Shown: positions 16,344-24,494, counted from the stretch's first letter. The stretch is 64,000 nucleotides of DNA from Dechloromonas denitrificans (GCF_020510685.1 NZ_CP075185.1:2728001-2792000); one strand, 5' to 3'. Numbers and translations are program-made. The notes: generated from the sequence alone by a model not told the origin.

Positions 16344-17519
16344 TTAAGCCGGGAAAACCGGCGCGAAACCACCGCCCGGCGTCCGGAAATTGGTCGTCTG
16401 GCCCTGGTATAGACGAGCCACGAACAATTGCACCTCGGCCTGATAGACAAAGGCGCGAATATCGGCCTTCATCAACTGCATTTCGTCCTCGACCAGCACC
16501 GCGTGCTCGGATGGCGGGACAATTTGCTGGGCGATGTAACCGCCCTGGCAGATTTCTTCGAAGACACGCTTGGTCAGTTTGTCGCCACGGTAGGCGGCAC
16601 GACTGCCGAAACCGGCAGCCGGCTTGAAGAACCAGCGTTTACGCTCGGCCCAGAAGCGCTCGCCCTCCGCCGTGCCGACCGCAACCGTGCGCGGGATGCC
16701 GGCCAGCAAGGTGCGCCGGGTCGCTGCCGGCACGTCGAGCTCGATCAGCGTGGCCTCGTCGGACAGCAGCACCAGGTTGCGTTTGTCGGCATAGAGGGCG
16801 TGGGCGCGCGGATGCGGCGTGACGACCACGCCATCGGCGGCGAAAACGGCCTGGATATCGGCATTGGCCGCGGCATCGAGCGAAAAATCGGTCAGCCGGT
16901 TGTAGATCAAGTCTACGACTTCGCCGCGGTAGAGCAGCCGATTGCCGTCGCGGGTGAACTCACCTGGGTCGGCGATCACCGCCGCAATGCCGTTGGCCTC
17001 GAACAACTGACGGAACAGTTCGAATTCCGGTGCCAGATATTGCCGGTCCGGATTTTCGTCAACGATGGCGATGCGCTTAAGCGGCGCCGCACCACGCATC
17101 AGCCGCCATTCCTCGCGGAACATCGCGACAAAGGCCTGCTCGACGCGGCGCGCCGCTTCGGTCTCGCCGTGGGCCATCAACAGTCGGCTGTTCAACATCC
17201 CGCCGCCGGCATTGGTGTTTATTTCGATCAGCCGCGGGCCGCTCTCGGCCAGATGAAAGTCATAGCCGAAAAAGACGCTGCGCGCCGCCACTGGCTTCTG
17301 CGCGCTGGCCGGCGCCCAGGCCAGCACCCGTTGCTGGTAGGCCGGTAGGGCAATCACCGATTCGATGGCGGCGACCAGATCGGCCATCGCCTGCAGCGTC
17401 GCCGGGGCGATATGCAGTTCAGCCGGCGAGAACAACGACGGGTGCGAACTGGACAGGCTTTCGAAATCCAGCGGAGCCCCCTCCTCCAGCGCCGCCTTCA
17501 AGGCCTGCCGGTCAAACAT
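16344..17519 (-). CDS. ATP-grasp-like protein of unknown substrate
   Basis: A 391-residue soluble protein. The N-terminal third has GYDFHLAESGPRLIEINTNA (near 85-104) and GGGMLN; the middle has a Rossmann-like segment (RIAIVDENP, ADPGEFTRDG, DLIYNRLTDF); the C-terminal part holds RKRWFFKPAAGFGSRAAYRG (about 290-309), then DEMQLMKADIRAFVYQAEV and RLYQGQTTNFRTPGGGF, which resemble the nucleotide-binding and metal-binding strands of ATP-grasp ligases such as the glutathionylspermidine-synthase-like group. No family name is certain. ATG 17519 has AGGA ten bases before it and overlaps the dinG stop by eight bases. It sits between a helicase gene and three molybdenum cofactor genes, so a role in cofactor chemistry is possible but only inferred. 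Confidence 0.7.
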   Translation of the reverse strand: MFDRQALKAALEEGAPLDFESLSSSHPSLFSPAELHIAPATLQAMADLVAAIESVIALPAYQQRVLAWAPASAQKPVAARSVFFGYDFHLAESGPRLIEINTNAGGGMLNSRLLMAHGETEAARRVEQAFVAMFREEWRLMRGAAPLKRIAIVDENPDRQYLAPEFELFRQLFEANGIAAVIADPGEFTRDGNRLLYRGEVVDLIYNRLTDFSLDAAANADIQAVFAADGVVVTPHPRAHALYADKRNLVLLSDEATLIELDVPAATRRTLLAGIPRTVAVGTAEGERFWAERKRWFFKPAAGFGSRAAYRGDKLTKRVFEEICQGGYIAQQIVPPSEHAVLVEDEMQLMKADIRAFVYQAEVQLFVARLYQGQTTNFRTPGGGFAPVFPA

Positions 17520-19449
17520 CACGGTTCCTGCTGGCAAAGAAATTGATCACTTCGGAAAGCTCCTTGGTCCGCTTCATCGGGGGCAGACTTTGCCAGACCC
17601 GGCGGCCGTAAGGCTTTGATAAAAGTCGTGGATCGCAAATCATCAGCACCCCGGTATCGGTTTCATCGCGAATCAGCCGGCCGGCCCCCTGCTTGACGTT
17701 GATCACGGCACGCGGCAACTGGTATTCCATGAAGGCGTTGCGCCCCTGCTGCCGCATTTGCTCGATGCGCGCCGAGAGTACCGGATCGTCAGGCGGCGCG
17801 AAGGGGATCTTGTCGATGACGACCAGCGACAAGGCTTCACCGCGCACATCGACGCCTTCCCAGAAGCTCTGGCTGCCGACCAGGATGGCGTTGCCGAGGT
17901 GGCGGAAGCGTTGCAGCAGATCGTTCTTGCTGCCCTCGCCCTGCATCAGCAGCGGCATGTCGTGGCCTTCGTCTTCCAGCCGCGCCTTGATCAGCTCATG
18001 CGTCCGGCGCATGGCGCGCAAGCTGGTGCACAGGAAGAAAGCCCCGCCGCCGGCCGCCACCACCGCCGGGAAGGCGGCATCGACGACGGCGTCGGTGTAG
18101 CCGTAGGAGTTCGGTTCCGGCATGCCGAGCGGCGCGTAGAGCAAGGCCTGCCGGCCATAATCGAAGGGACTTTGCCAGCAGGCGGATTCCGGCTCGCCAA
18201 GACCGAGTTCGGCGCAGTAATGGTGAAACTTGCCCTGCACGGCGAGCGTCGCCGAGGTAAAGATCCAGGCGCGCGGATGGCCACCCATCTGCTTGCGGAA
18301 AATCTCCGCGACATCGAGCGGCGTCGAATTCAGCTGCAGCGAATGGGTGAAGGCTTCGGCCCAGCGCACATAACCGTCATCACTGACTTTCTGCCACTGA
18401 CCAAGCCGCTGCACCAGTTCGACCGCCCGCTGCCAGCATTTCTCAAGTCCCTCGGCGCGCTCGGCCTGGGTTTCCAGAATGGCGGCAAACTTCGTTACCT
18501 CCTCTTCCAGTTCCTTCAAGGCCGGGGCAAATTCGGGCTTTTCGAGCAGCTGGCCATAGGAGAAACGCCCGGCATCGAGACCGACGGCCAACCGCAGGTC
18601 CTTGGCAATTTTTTCCATTTCCCGGGCGCCGGACTGCAGTTCAAGACAATCGCGGGCATTGGTCAGCCCTTCGGAACGGGCATCGCGGGCCAGATCGAGG
18701 ATCTGCGCCGTCGATACAGTATCGCCGAAGAACAGCGTCGCCACTTCCGGCAACTGGTGTGCCTCGTCGAAGATCACCGTGTTGCAGGCCGGCAGCAGTT
18801 CGGCCATACCTTCGTCACGCAGCATCACGTCGGCGAAGAACAGGTGGTGATTGACCACCACCAGATCGGCCGCCATCGCCTCGCGCCGCGCCAACATCAC
18901 AAAGCAGTCCTTGTAATCCGGGCAGTCCTGGCCGAGGCAGTTTTCGCGGGTCGAGGTGACGTGATTCCAGACCGGCGAGTTTTCCGAGACTTCCAGGCAT
19001 TCCGCCTTGTCGCCGGTATGCGTCACCTTGGCGAAGACCGAGATGCGGCGGGCGTCGGCAGCATCTTCGCGGGTCAGGAAGCGGCCGTCGGCCAGCGAGC
19101 GTTCGAGATGGTAGGGACAAACGTAATTGGCCCGTCCCTTGAGCAAGGCGATCTTGACCGGCGCCTTCAGCGCATCGCGGACCATCGGCAGGTCCTTGTT
19201 GAAAAGCTGGTCCTGCAGCGTCTTGGTACCGGTCGAGACAATCACCTTGCCGCCCGAGCGCAGGGCCGGCACCAGATAGGCAAAGGTTTTGCCCGTGCCG
19301 GTACCCGCTTCGGCGATGAAGACCGAGCAGCTGTTGATGGCGGCGGCGATACGCTCGGCCATTTCGACCTGCTGATCGCGCACGCGATAGCCGCTGATGC
19401 CTTGGGCCAGCGGACCATCGGGAGAGAATATTTCGGGAAGGGAAGACAA
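17512..19449 (-). CDS. yoaA: DinG/YoaA-family Fe-S DNA helicase
   Basis: A 645-residue XPD-like superfamily 2 helicase. Walker A is AEAGTGTGKT (46-55), the DEAH box is VIFDEAHQLPE (near 230), and Cys residues in NYVCPYH and ENCLGQDCPDYKDC (about 110-182) are placed to hold a 4Fe-4S cluster. C-terminal motifs VGSQSFWEGVDVRG and RAVINVKQGAGRLIRDETD (V and VI) are intact. The length and absence of a long C-terminal extension fit YoaA rather than E. coli DinG, but the two are hard to separate by eye. It is the first gene of a seven-gene minus-strand operon and is divergent from frdC. Confidence 0.88.
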   Translation of the reverse strand: MSSLPEIFSPDGPLAQGISGYRVRDQQVEMAERIAAAINSCSVFIAEAGTGTGKTFAYLVPALRSGGKVIVSTGTKTLQDQLFNKDLPMVRDALKAPVKIALLKGRANYVCPYHLERSLADGRFLTREDAADARRISVFAKVTHTGDKAECLEVSENSPVWNHVTSTRENCLGQDCPDYKDCFVMLARREAMAADLVVVNHHLFFADVMLRDEGMAELLPACNTVIFDEAHQLPEVATLFFGDTVSTAQILDLARDARSEGLTNARDCLELQSGAREMEKIAKDLRLAVGLDAGRFSYGQLLEKPEFAPALKELEEEVTKFAAILETQAERAEGLEKCWQRAVELVQRLGQWQKVSDDGYVRWAEAFTHSLQLNSTPLDVAEIFRKQMGGHPRAWIFTSATLAVQGKFHHYCAELGLGEPESACWQSPFDYGRQALLYAPLGMPEPNSYGYTDAVVDAAFPAVVAAGGGAFFLCTSLRAMRRTHELIKARLEDEGHDMPLLMQGEGSKNDLLQRFRHLGNAILVGSQSFWEGVDVRGEALSLVVIDKIPFAPPDDPVLSARIEQMRQQGRNAFMEYQLPRAVINVKQGAGRLIRDETDTGVLMICDPRLLSKPYGRRVWQSLPPMKRTKELSEVINFFASRNRDV

Positions 19450-19635
19450 GGAGCAAGACCTGATGAATGCGGGCCGAATCTTAACAGATGCCGCCCACCA
19501 TCTTCGAGCACATCGCCGGCATCTGACAGTTCAAACAAAGACATCCGACAATAACCGGACAGGCCTCCATCTCCAGGACGATTTTGATGCAGCGCAAAAA
19601 TACTCACGGAATAGCCGAAAACCTTTTTGCTGCAT

Positions 19636-19657
19636 GCCTTACAAAAGCCTTACAAAA
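19636..19657 (+). repeat. Tandem 11-base direct repeat upstream of frdC
   Basis: GCCTTACAAAA occurs twice back to back (19636-19646 and 19647-19657). The 11-base period puts both copies on one face of the helix, as often seen for response-regulator binding sites. It lies about 180 bases before frdC. Confidence 0.6.
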
Positions 19658-19677
19658 CGCAAAAAAACAAATATATG

Positions 19678-19699
19678 TTGCGTTGCAGCAATAGCGCAA
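19678..19699. repeat. Nested inverted repeat upstream of frdC
   Basis: An outer pair TTGCG-N12-CGCAA encloses an inner perfect TTGC-A-GCAA. It may be an operator; no known consensus was recognised. Confidence 0.45.
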
Positions 19700-19832
19700 A
19701 CCTCTGTGCTACAGTCAAATTCGATAGTAAAAACAAGATGAATGTCGCCCCTCTCTTCCGGACATCCGGCAAGAAACCGGATTTCGACATCGACCTTCAA
19801 CAGAGAGAAAGATTTTGCAACGGGAAGCGATG

Positions 19833-20630
19833 ATGGCCAGCCTGACAGGGCGTAGCAAAGCCTGCCACAAACCGACCAACCCGGATGACAGCGGTCCGTC
19901 GTCCGTCGCCCCGCCAACCCGGCTCGACGTCCTGCAGACTGTCTCCGGACTGCTCCTGGCGGTGTTCCTGTTGGCACACCTGTTATTCGTCACATCCTTA
20001 CTGATCAGCCAGAATGCTTTTTATACCGTCGCCCGGTTATTTGAAGGCGCCTACCATCTTGGTAAACCCTATCCCGTTCTGGTATCAGGTGTCGCCACCG
20101 TCATTCTGGTGATCTTCATTTCCCACGTCTGGCTGGCGATGCGCAAGTTTCCCGCCGGCTATCGTCAGTACCGCGCCGCCACCCCGACCAAGAACGACTT
20201 GCATCATGACCATACCTCGCTGTGGTGGCTGCAGATCTGGACCGGCTTCGCGCTGTTTTTCATGGCCACCATCCACCTTTACGACATGCTGACTCAACCG
20301 TCGATGAGCAACCCTTTCGAAGCTGCCGACCGGGTATGGACCGGTAATCTGTGGCCGCTCTACCTGATGCTGCTGTTCGCCGCCGAACTGCATGCCAGCA
20401 TCGGCCTCTACCGGTTGGCGATCAAGCGGGGCTGGTTCGTGGCCAACCGATCGAATATCAGCCGTCGTCGGCAACACTTGGCCAAACATGGGATCAGCGC
20501 TTTCTTCGTTACCCTCGGCCTGGTCACACTAGCAGCCTACATTGAACTTGGCCGCAATCATGCCGCACATGTCGGCGAGTACTACGCACCGACTTACCAA
20601 AGCACCCTGCCCGCCACCGAAATCGACTGA
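19833..20630 (+). CDS. frdC: Dihaem fumarate reductase cytochrome b subunit FrdC
   Basis: A 265-residue integral membrane protein with five membrane helices, of the Wolinella-type menaquinol:fumarate reductase (succinate/fumarate oxidoreductase with two haems b). His49, His98, His148 and His187 sit at exactly five residues beyond the four known haem ligands of Wolinella FrdC (44, 93, 143, 182), and Glu71 and Glu185 match the quinol-site Glu66 and the E-pathway Glu180 with the same offset. This is a strong sign that the protein is intact. ATG 19833 is chosen over 19830 for better spacing from GGGAAG. The frdA and frdB genes that normally follow are missing; only a short frdA-like remnant is present. 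Confidence 0.92.
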   Translation: MASLTGRSKACHKPTNPDDSGPSSVAPPTRLDVLQTVSGLLLAVFLLAHLLFVTSLLISQNAFYTVARLFEGAYHLGKPYPVLVSGVATVILVIFISHVWLAMRKFPAGYRQYRAATPTKNDLHHDHTSLWWLQIWTGFALFFMATIHLYDMLTQPSMSNPFEAADRVWTGNLWPLYLMLLFAAELHASIGLYRLAIKRGWFVANRSNISRRRQHLAKHGISAFFVTLGLVTLAAYIELGRNHAAHVGEYYAPTYQSTLPATEID

Positions 20631-20632
20631 GA

Positions 20633-20692
20633 GCATCGTCGTTCATATACGAGACCCTCATCATCGGTGACGGGTTGGCCGGCCAAAAATGA
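20633..20692 (+). pseudogene. frdA: Remnant of the frdA N terminus
   Basis: Beginning three bases after the frdC stop, one frame reads SSFIYETLIIGDGLAGQK and then a stop. YETLIIGDGLAG resembles the first strand and dinucleotide-binding loop of FrdA flavoproteins (Wolinella: YCDSLVIGGGLAG). Its position is where frdA starts in frdCAB operons. No normal start codon remains, and the convergent tauE-like gene ends three bases later, so the rest of frdA and frdB appears to have been deleted. Confidence 0.6.
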
Positions 20693-20694
20693 AG

Positions 20695-21462
20695 CTACAG
20701 GACAAACGGCCCGATCAACAGCCATAGCGCGGTGCTCAGCAGCATCCAGGCAAACGCCGCGCGCATGCGTTTTTCGGGCAAGCGGTGGGCCAGTGCCACG
20801 CCAGCTGAGACAGTGAATAAGCCGCCAATTGCCAGCGGCAAACCCATCGTCCAGTCCACCCGCTGGGCGCCGGCGTAGGTCGCCAGGGCGACCACCGAAC
20901 TCGGGGCAACCAGGGCCAGCGACAGACTTTGCGCCATCGCCTGACGTTGCCCCAGCCAACCCGACAGCAGCGGCGTCGCGACCAGTCCGCCACCGATACC
21001 GAGCAGGCCCATGCTGCTGCCGCCCATGATGCCGACGAGCGGTAGGCAGCGGACATCCAAGGGCTGCTCGCCGGCGTCGCCGAGGGTCCGACGACGGATC
21101 AGCAAGCGCAAAGCCAGCAGGCCGATGAAGAGACTGAACAGCCAGCGCAGGATCAGCGGATCGAGCCGGGTGGCAAAATGGGCGACCAGCCAGGTGGTCA
21201 AGGTGCCGGAAAGCGCCATCAACAGGGCATTGCCCAAGGCCAGCGGATGGCGCTGGCTGTAACGCCACCAGCCAACCAGCAGATTCGGCACCATCAGGAC
21301 CAGCGCCGTGCCTTGAGCCAGCGGCTGCTCCATGCCAAAACCGAGGACCAGTAGCGGAATGGCGATGATGCCGCCACCGATGCCGAACAGGCCGCCAAAA
21401 AATCCGAGCCCGGCGCCGAGGGCCAGGGTCAGCAAGAGTTCGGAGAACGGAAGAAGATGCAT
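20695..21462 (-). CDS. TauE/SafE family sulfite/organosulfonate exporter-like permease
   Basis: A 255-residue inner-membrane protein with about eight hydrophobic helices and the two duplicated family motifs GFFGGLFGIGGGIIAIPLL (near 20-38) and MGLLGIGGGLVATPLL (near 150-165). Members export sulfite, sulfoacetate or related anions, but substrates vary. The ATG at 21462 is used; a longer start at 21489 is possible. It is divergent from a LysR regulator gene 94 bases away, which probably controls it. Its stop lies directly beside the frdA remnant. Confidence 0.88.
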   Translation of the reverse strand: MHLLPFSELLLTLALGAGLGFFGGLFGIGGGIIAIPLLVLGFGMEQPLAQGTALVLMVPNLLVGWWRYSQRHPLALGNALLMALSGTLTTWLVAHFATRLDPLILRWLFSLFIGLLALRLLIRRRTLGDAGEQPLDVRCLPLVGIMGGSSMGLLGIGGGLVATPLLSGWLGQRQAMAQSLSLALVAPSSVVALATYAGAQRVDWTMGLPLAIGGLFTVSAGVALAHRLPEKRMRAAFAWMLLSTALWLLIGPFVL

Positions 21463-21556
21463 GATGCTTCGCTTGGCGGTGGAAAACACATCATATTCAA
21501 CCCACCCAAAGCTACAATGGCTGACCGATCAATTCATTATTAACTTTTACGCACTA

Positions 21557-22480
21557 ATGGCCGACGCCACCGATCTTGGTTTTTTCAGCTTGCTTGCCCG
21601 CCAGCCGAGCCTGGCTGCGGCCGCCCAGGCTCTCGGCGTGACGCCGCCGGCGGTCAGCCGCCGCCTGGCGGCGCTAGAAAAACGCCTCGGCGTCCGCTTG
21701 CTCAACCGGACGACGCGCCGCCTCAGCCTAACCCCGGAAGGTGAAAGTTATCTCGAAGACGGCGAGCAGATCCTGCGCGACATCGAGCGTCTTGAGCGCT
21801 CGCTGACCGAAAGCCGCGATACGCCGCGCGGCCTGCTGCGGATCAATGCCGGATTCGGCTTCGGCCGCCGCCACCTCGGGCCGCTGATTTCCGATTTTGT
21901 TCGAAGCTATCCGGAAGTCGATGTCGTTCTGCATCTGTCGGATCGCGCCCTCGACCTGACCGAACACGCCCTGGATATCGGCATCCGCTTCGGACCGCCA
22001 CCGGATGCCCGCATCCTCGCCCGTAAAATTGCCGCCAACCGCCGCCTGCTGTGCGCCGCTCCGGCCTACCTTGCCGAACGCGGCAGGCCGGCCGAACCGC
22101 GCGATCTGCAAGGCCATTCCTGCATCGTCATTCGCGAAAGCACTGCCGCCTTCAACAACTGGCAGCTCGCCGACGGCAAGCAGCAAGTGATGATCAAGGT
22201 GCGCAGCCCGCTCGCCGTCAATCACGGCGAAATCGCCGTCGACTGGGCCTTGGCCGGACACGGCATCGTACTGCGCTCGGAATGGGATATCGCCGGCTAC
22301 CTGCGCAGCGGCGAACTGGTCCGGGTGCTCGAACCATGGGTCGGCAGCGCCGCCGACATCCACGCCATCTACCCGCAGCGCCACCAGTTGTCGGCCAAGG
22401 TGCGGATCTTCATCGACTTTCTCGCCGAACGCTTTGCCGCTTACCGGGCCGACGACACCTCGCGCCCCGCATCCTGGTGA
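21557..22480 (+). CDS. LysR-family transcriptional regulator
   Basis: A 307-residue LysR regulator. The N-terminal winged helix-turn-helix has AAAAQALGVTPPAVSRRLAALEKRLGVRLLNRTTRRLSLT split over residues 20-58, followed by a linker helix and a two-lobed effector domain (RGLLRINAGFGFGRRHLGPL onward). The sequence type, with HSCIVIRE and WALAGHGIVLRSEWD, belongs to the large CrgA/DsdC-like group whose ligand cannot be guessed. ATG 21557 is favoured over longer starts that run into the intergenic region. Divergent orientation suggests the TauE-like gene as target. Confidence 0.92.
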   Translation: MADATDLGFFSLLARQPSLAAAAQALGVTPPAVSRRLAALEKRLGVRLLNRTTRRLSLTPEGESYLEDGEQILRDIERLERSLTESRDTPRGLLRINAGFGFGRRHLGPLISDFVRSYPEVDVVLHLSDRALDLTEHALDIGIRFGPPPDARILARKIAANRRLLCAAPAYLAERGRPAEPRDLQGHSCIVIRESTAAFNNWQLADGKQQVMIKVRSPLAVNHGEIAVDWALAGHGIVLRSEWDIAGYLRSGELVRVLEPWVGSAADIHAIYPQRHQLSAKVRIFIDFLAERFAAYRADDTSRPASW

Positions 22481-22502
22481 AACACCGGCACCGGAGCTGC
22501 CA

Positions 22503-22709
22503 ATGACCGAGCCGATACGCAACGCCCTCTACCTGATCGAACTGTGCAGCGGCGAACAGCAGCACTGGCGCTATCGCGGCCCCGATGCGCGCGGCGATAT
22601 CTGGTGGCAGGACAGCGCAAGCGGCCGGGAATTCAGCGAGACGAGCCTGATGTATGCCTGGAAAATTATCGGGCGAGCCGACGAAGCGCCGACTGAAAGC
22701 CAGGGATAA
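22503..22709 (+). CDS. Small hypothetical protein, 68 residues
   Basis: Unknown small soluble protein starting 22 bases after the LysR stop. It is rich in aromatic residues (HWRYRGPDARGDIWWQD, MYAWKIIG) and looks like a compact beta fold. The last 44 bases overlap the 3' end of the convergent 2H phosphoesterase gene. The reading frame keeps a plausible composition, but there is no clear ribosome site beyond GAGC, so it might be missed or spurious. Confidence 0.5.
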   Translation: MTEPIRNALYLIELCSGEQQHWRYRGPDARGDIWWQDSASGREFSETSLMYAWKIIGRADEAPTESQG

Positions 22710-23367
22710 GCTGATTTGCCCTGTCGTGCCAGCGCATGTGCCCCGACTCGAGATGAAAACTGCCGACCCGACTCAACGGCCCACCGATTTCCGAAGGCGC
22801 ATAGCTCATCAGACTGACCCGCTCGACCCGGCAACGCAGCTGCTCCCCGACAGCAAAGCAGGCCAGGCGGGAATGCACCATGGCGGCCGGCCAGGCGTCG
22901 GCATAAAGGCCAACCGTCAGATGCGGCGTAAACGCGCCGGTCAGCCGGTTTGTGCCATTGACAGCCAGGCATCTCCGGACGGCGGCAAGACCGCCGCCGT
23001 GGTCAACCAGGGCCAGATAGGGCGCCGAGGAAAAGCTCGCCAACCCGCCGATTTCAATCTCGAAGCAAGCCAGGCGCGCTGCACGCAGGGCCAGGCATTG
23101 GGCATGCACCAACTCCGGGCCGAAATCATCGGGATAGCGCGGCTCGCCGCTGGGAAAACCGCAGACGTCGAGCGTGACATGCGGCTGACGGCAATAAGTA
23201 TCGAGTAGCAGACCATCAAGCTGCATCGCGGCGCGATCGATCCGCTGTCGCACAACGGGCGTATCGAGATCGACCGCCCAGAACAGATAGGGTGAGCGCC
23301 CGAGATGCCATTCGACAAAATCACGGCATTCGCTGGGCAAGGTAAAGGACTCTTGAAACAAAGTCAT
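22666..23367 (-). CDS. 2H phosphoesterase superfamily protein (2'-5' RNA ligase-like)
   Basis: A 233-residue protein with the two His-x-Thr/Ser motifs that define 2H enzymes: HVTLDV (His63) and HLTVGL (His149), about 86 residues apart as expected. These enzymes open or close 2'-3' or 2'-5' phosphodiester bonds in RNA or nucleotides; the substrate of this one is unknown. The N-terminal WAVDLDTPVVRQRIDRA strand-helix also fits. It stands alone; no tRNA-splicing or RtcB gene is near. Confidence 0.8.
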   Translation of the reverse strand: MTLFQESFTLPSECRDFVEWHLGRSPYLFWAVDLDTPVVRQRIDRAAMQLDGLLLDTYCRQPHVTLDVCGFPSGEPRYPDDFGPELVHAQCLALRAARLACFEIEIGGLASFSSAPYLALVDHGGGLAAVRRCLAVNGTNRLTGAFTPHLTVGLYADAWPAAMVHSRLACFAVGEQLRCRVERVSLMSYAPSEIGGPLSRVGSFHLESGHMRWHDRANQLIPGFQSALRRLAR

Positions 23368-23407
23368 GGCGGCGAAATGATCGTCGGCAGCGGTTGATCG
23401 CCGCGAC

Positions 23408-24025
23408 TCAGGTTCCGAGATAGCGCCCGGCCTTGTGATTGACGGCCAGCACCAGATTTAGCGCCAGGGCGCCGACAATCGACAGACCGATACTGAGCGG
23501 GTCACGAATCACCAGGCCAACCACCAGAATCAACGCGTCGGCTACCATCTGGACCTTGCCGGCCGGCCAGCCACGGGTGTTCTGAAAGTACAGCGCCAGC
23601 ACGCCCAGACCGCCAAGGCTGGCCTTGTGGCGGACGATCATCAGCAATCCGACGCCAATCAAGAAACCGCCCATCACCGCGGCAAACAGCCGGTCGACCG
23701 ACTGCAGCACAATCACCTGCGGCAACAGCGCGGTGTAGAGCGACAGCAAGCCGACGCAGATAAAGGTCTTGATGGTGAACACCCAGCCCATTGCCCGCCA
23801 GGCAAAGAGGTAAAACGGCAGATTCAGCACGAAGACGATCCACGCCATCGACCACCCCATCAGGTAGTGCAACAGGAAGGCCAGGCCGACCGTGCCGCCG
23901 GTCAGCAAGCCGGCCTGCTGAAAAAGCAGGACGGCGAAGGCGACGAACATCGGCCCGACCAGCAAGGCCTGGACGTCTTCGAAAAGACTGTGGCGGGTGA
24001 TCTGTTCGGTCTGCATAGCGGGCAT
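23408..24025 (-). CDS. YitT family membrane protein
   Basis: About 205 residues with five predicted membrane helices, matching the YitT/DUF161 family of uncharacterised inner-membrane proteins: LLVGPMFVAFAVLLFQQAG, GGTVGLAFLLHYLMGWSM, FVLNLPFYLFAWRAMGW and the GGFLIGVGLLMIVRHKASLG motif. Starts at 24025 or 24016 are both possible; neither has a strong ribosome site. The long reading frame upstream runs into non-coding sequence. Function is unknown. Confidence 0.8.
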   Translation of the reverse strand: MPAMQTEQITRHSLFEDVQALLVGPMFVAFAVLLFQQAGLLTGGTVGLAFLLHYLMGWSMAWIVFVLNLPFYLFAWRAMGWVFTIKTFICVGLLSLYTALLPQVIVLQSVDRLFAAVMGGFLIGVGLLMIVRHKASLGGLGVLALYFQNTRGWPAGKVQMVADALILVVGLVIRDPLSIGLSIVGALALNLVLAVNHKAGRYLGT

Positions 24026-24141
24026 CAAGCGTTTTGTCGTTGGCAATGGAGGGACAAATGTTAGTCCATCAAGATCGCTTACTGCCGGCTGTTTTCCCGA
24101 AAGATCGCATCTTCTGGCGGTTTTCCGCAGCCAACGGTGGC

Positions 24142-24166
24142 GGGCCAAGCATTTGGCCCTTTTATT
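24142..24166 (+). terminator. Orphan intrinsic terminator upstream of the Nif11-like gene
   Basis: Stem GGGCCAA / TTGGCCC with a GCAT loop and TTTTATT tail on the plus strand. The gene before it is on the other strand, so the hairpin must end a transcript that starts within about 24030-24140. On the minus strand there is no T-run. Confidence 0.6.
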
Positions 24167-24180
24167 GCTAACAGGAAGCT

Positions 24181-24209
24181 TTGCCCCGGAATATTTCGTT
24201 TTTTGTAAT
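24181..24209 (+). promoter_or_regulatory. Candidate promoter of the Nif11-like gene
   Basis: TTGCCC, 17-base spacer, TGTAAT (five of six -10 matches), with the predicted start near 24216, sixty bases before the ATG and downstream of the orphan terminator. Confidence 0.45.
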
Positions 24210-24275
24210 CAAGACGACAATTTTCCGCAAACCAACCGCTCTTTCCACCCACATCACCGTTCAGGAGAACCATAG

Positions 24276-24494
24276 ATGTCCATTGCCCCGATCAAGGCCT
24301 TCGCCGAAAAAGCCAAAACCGATGCCGAGCTGACAGAAAAACTCAAAGCCTGCCAGAAGATCAAGGAACTGCGTGCCCTGGCTCAGGAACACGGTTTCGC
24401 TATCGAAGAGAACTCCCTTTACCCACCGAACGAAGCCCAGTTCACCGAGGATCAACTCTCCGAACGCCTGGTCAAGGCACTGCTCCGCGTCTGA
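24276..24494 (+). CDS. Stand-alone Nif11-like small protein
   Basis: A 72-residue protein, nearly all of it similar to the Nif11 domain: an N-terminal helix IKAFAEKAKTDAELTEKLKA, then ELRALAQEHGFAIEE and a final helix TEDQLSERLVKALL. Nif11 domains occur as leaders of modified peptides (nitrile hydratase-related leader peptides) and as free proteins near nitrogen-fixation genes. Here there is no core peptide after the domain, no double-Gly cleavage site and no modifying enzyme nearby, so it is a free domain protein. CAGGAG precedes the ATG. Its role is unknown. Confidence 0.65.
   Translation: MSIAPIKAFAEKAKTDAELTEKLKACQKIKELRALAQEHGFAIEENSLYPPNEAQFTEDQLSERLVKALLRV

Larger units (their letters stand above)
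19450..19832. other. Intergenic control region between yoaA and frdC
   Basis: 383 bases with no convincing gene. The half next to frdC (19620-19760) is markedly AT-rich. It holds a tandem 11-base repeat and a nested inverted repeat, listed separately. I looked for an FNR-type TTGAT-N4-ATCAA site, expected for an anaerobic respiration gene, and did not find one. Confidence 0.7.

Noticed and set aside
19741..19765. TGTC ... GACA pair upstream of frdC as a third GlrR site
   Set aside because: The spacer is 14 bases instead of 10 and there is no sigma-54 promoter nearby.
21463..21556. LysR T-N11-A operator in the tauE-LysR gap
   Set aside because: TGATG and CATCA arms exist but are too far apart; no motif is convincing.
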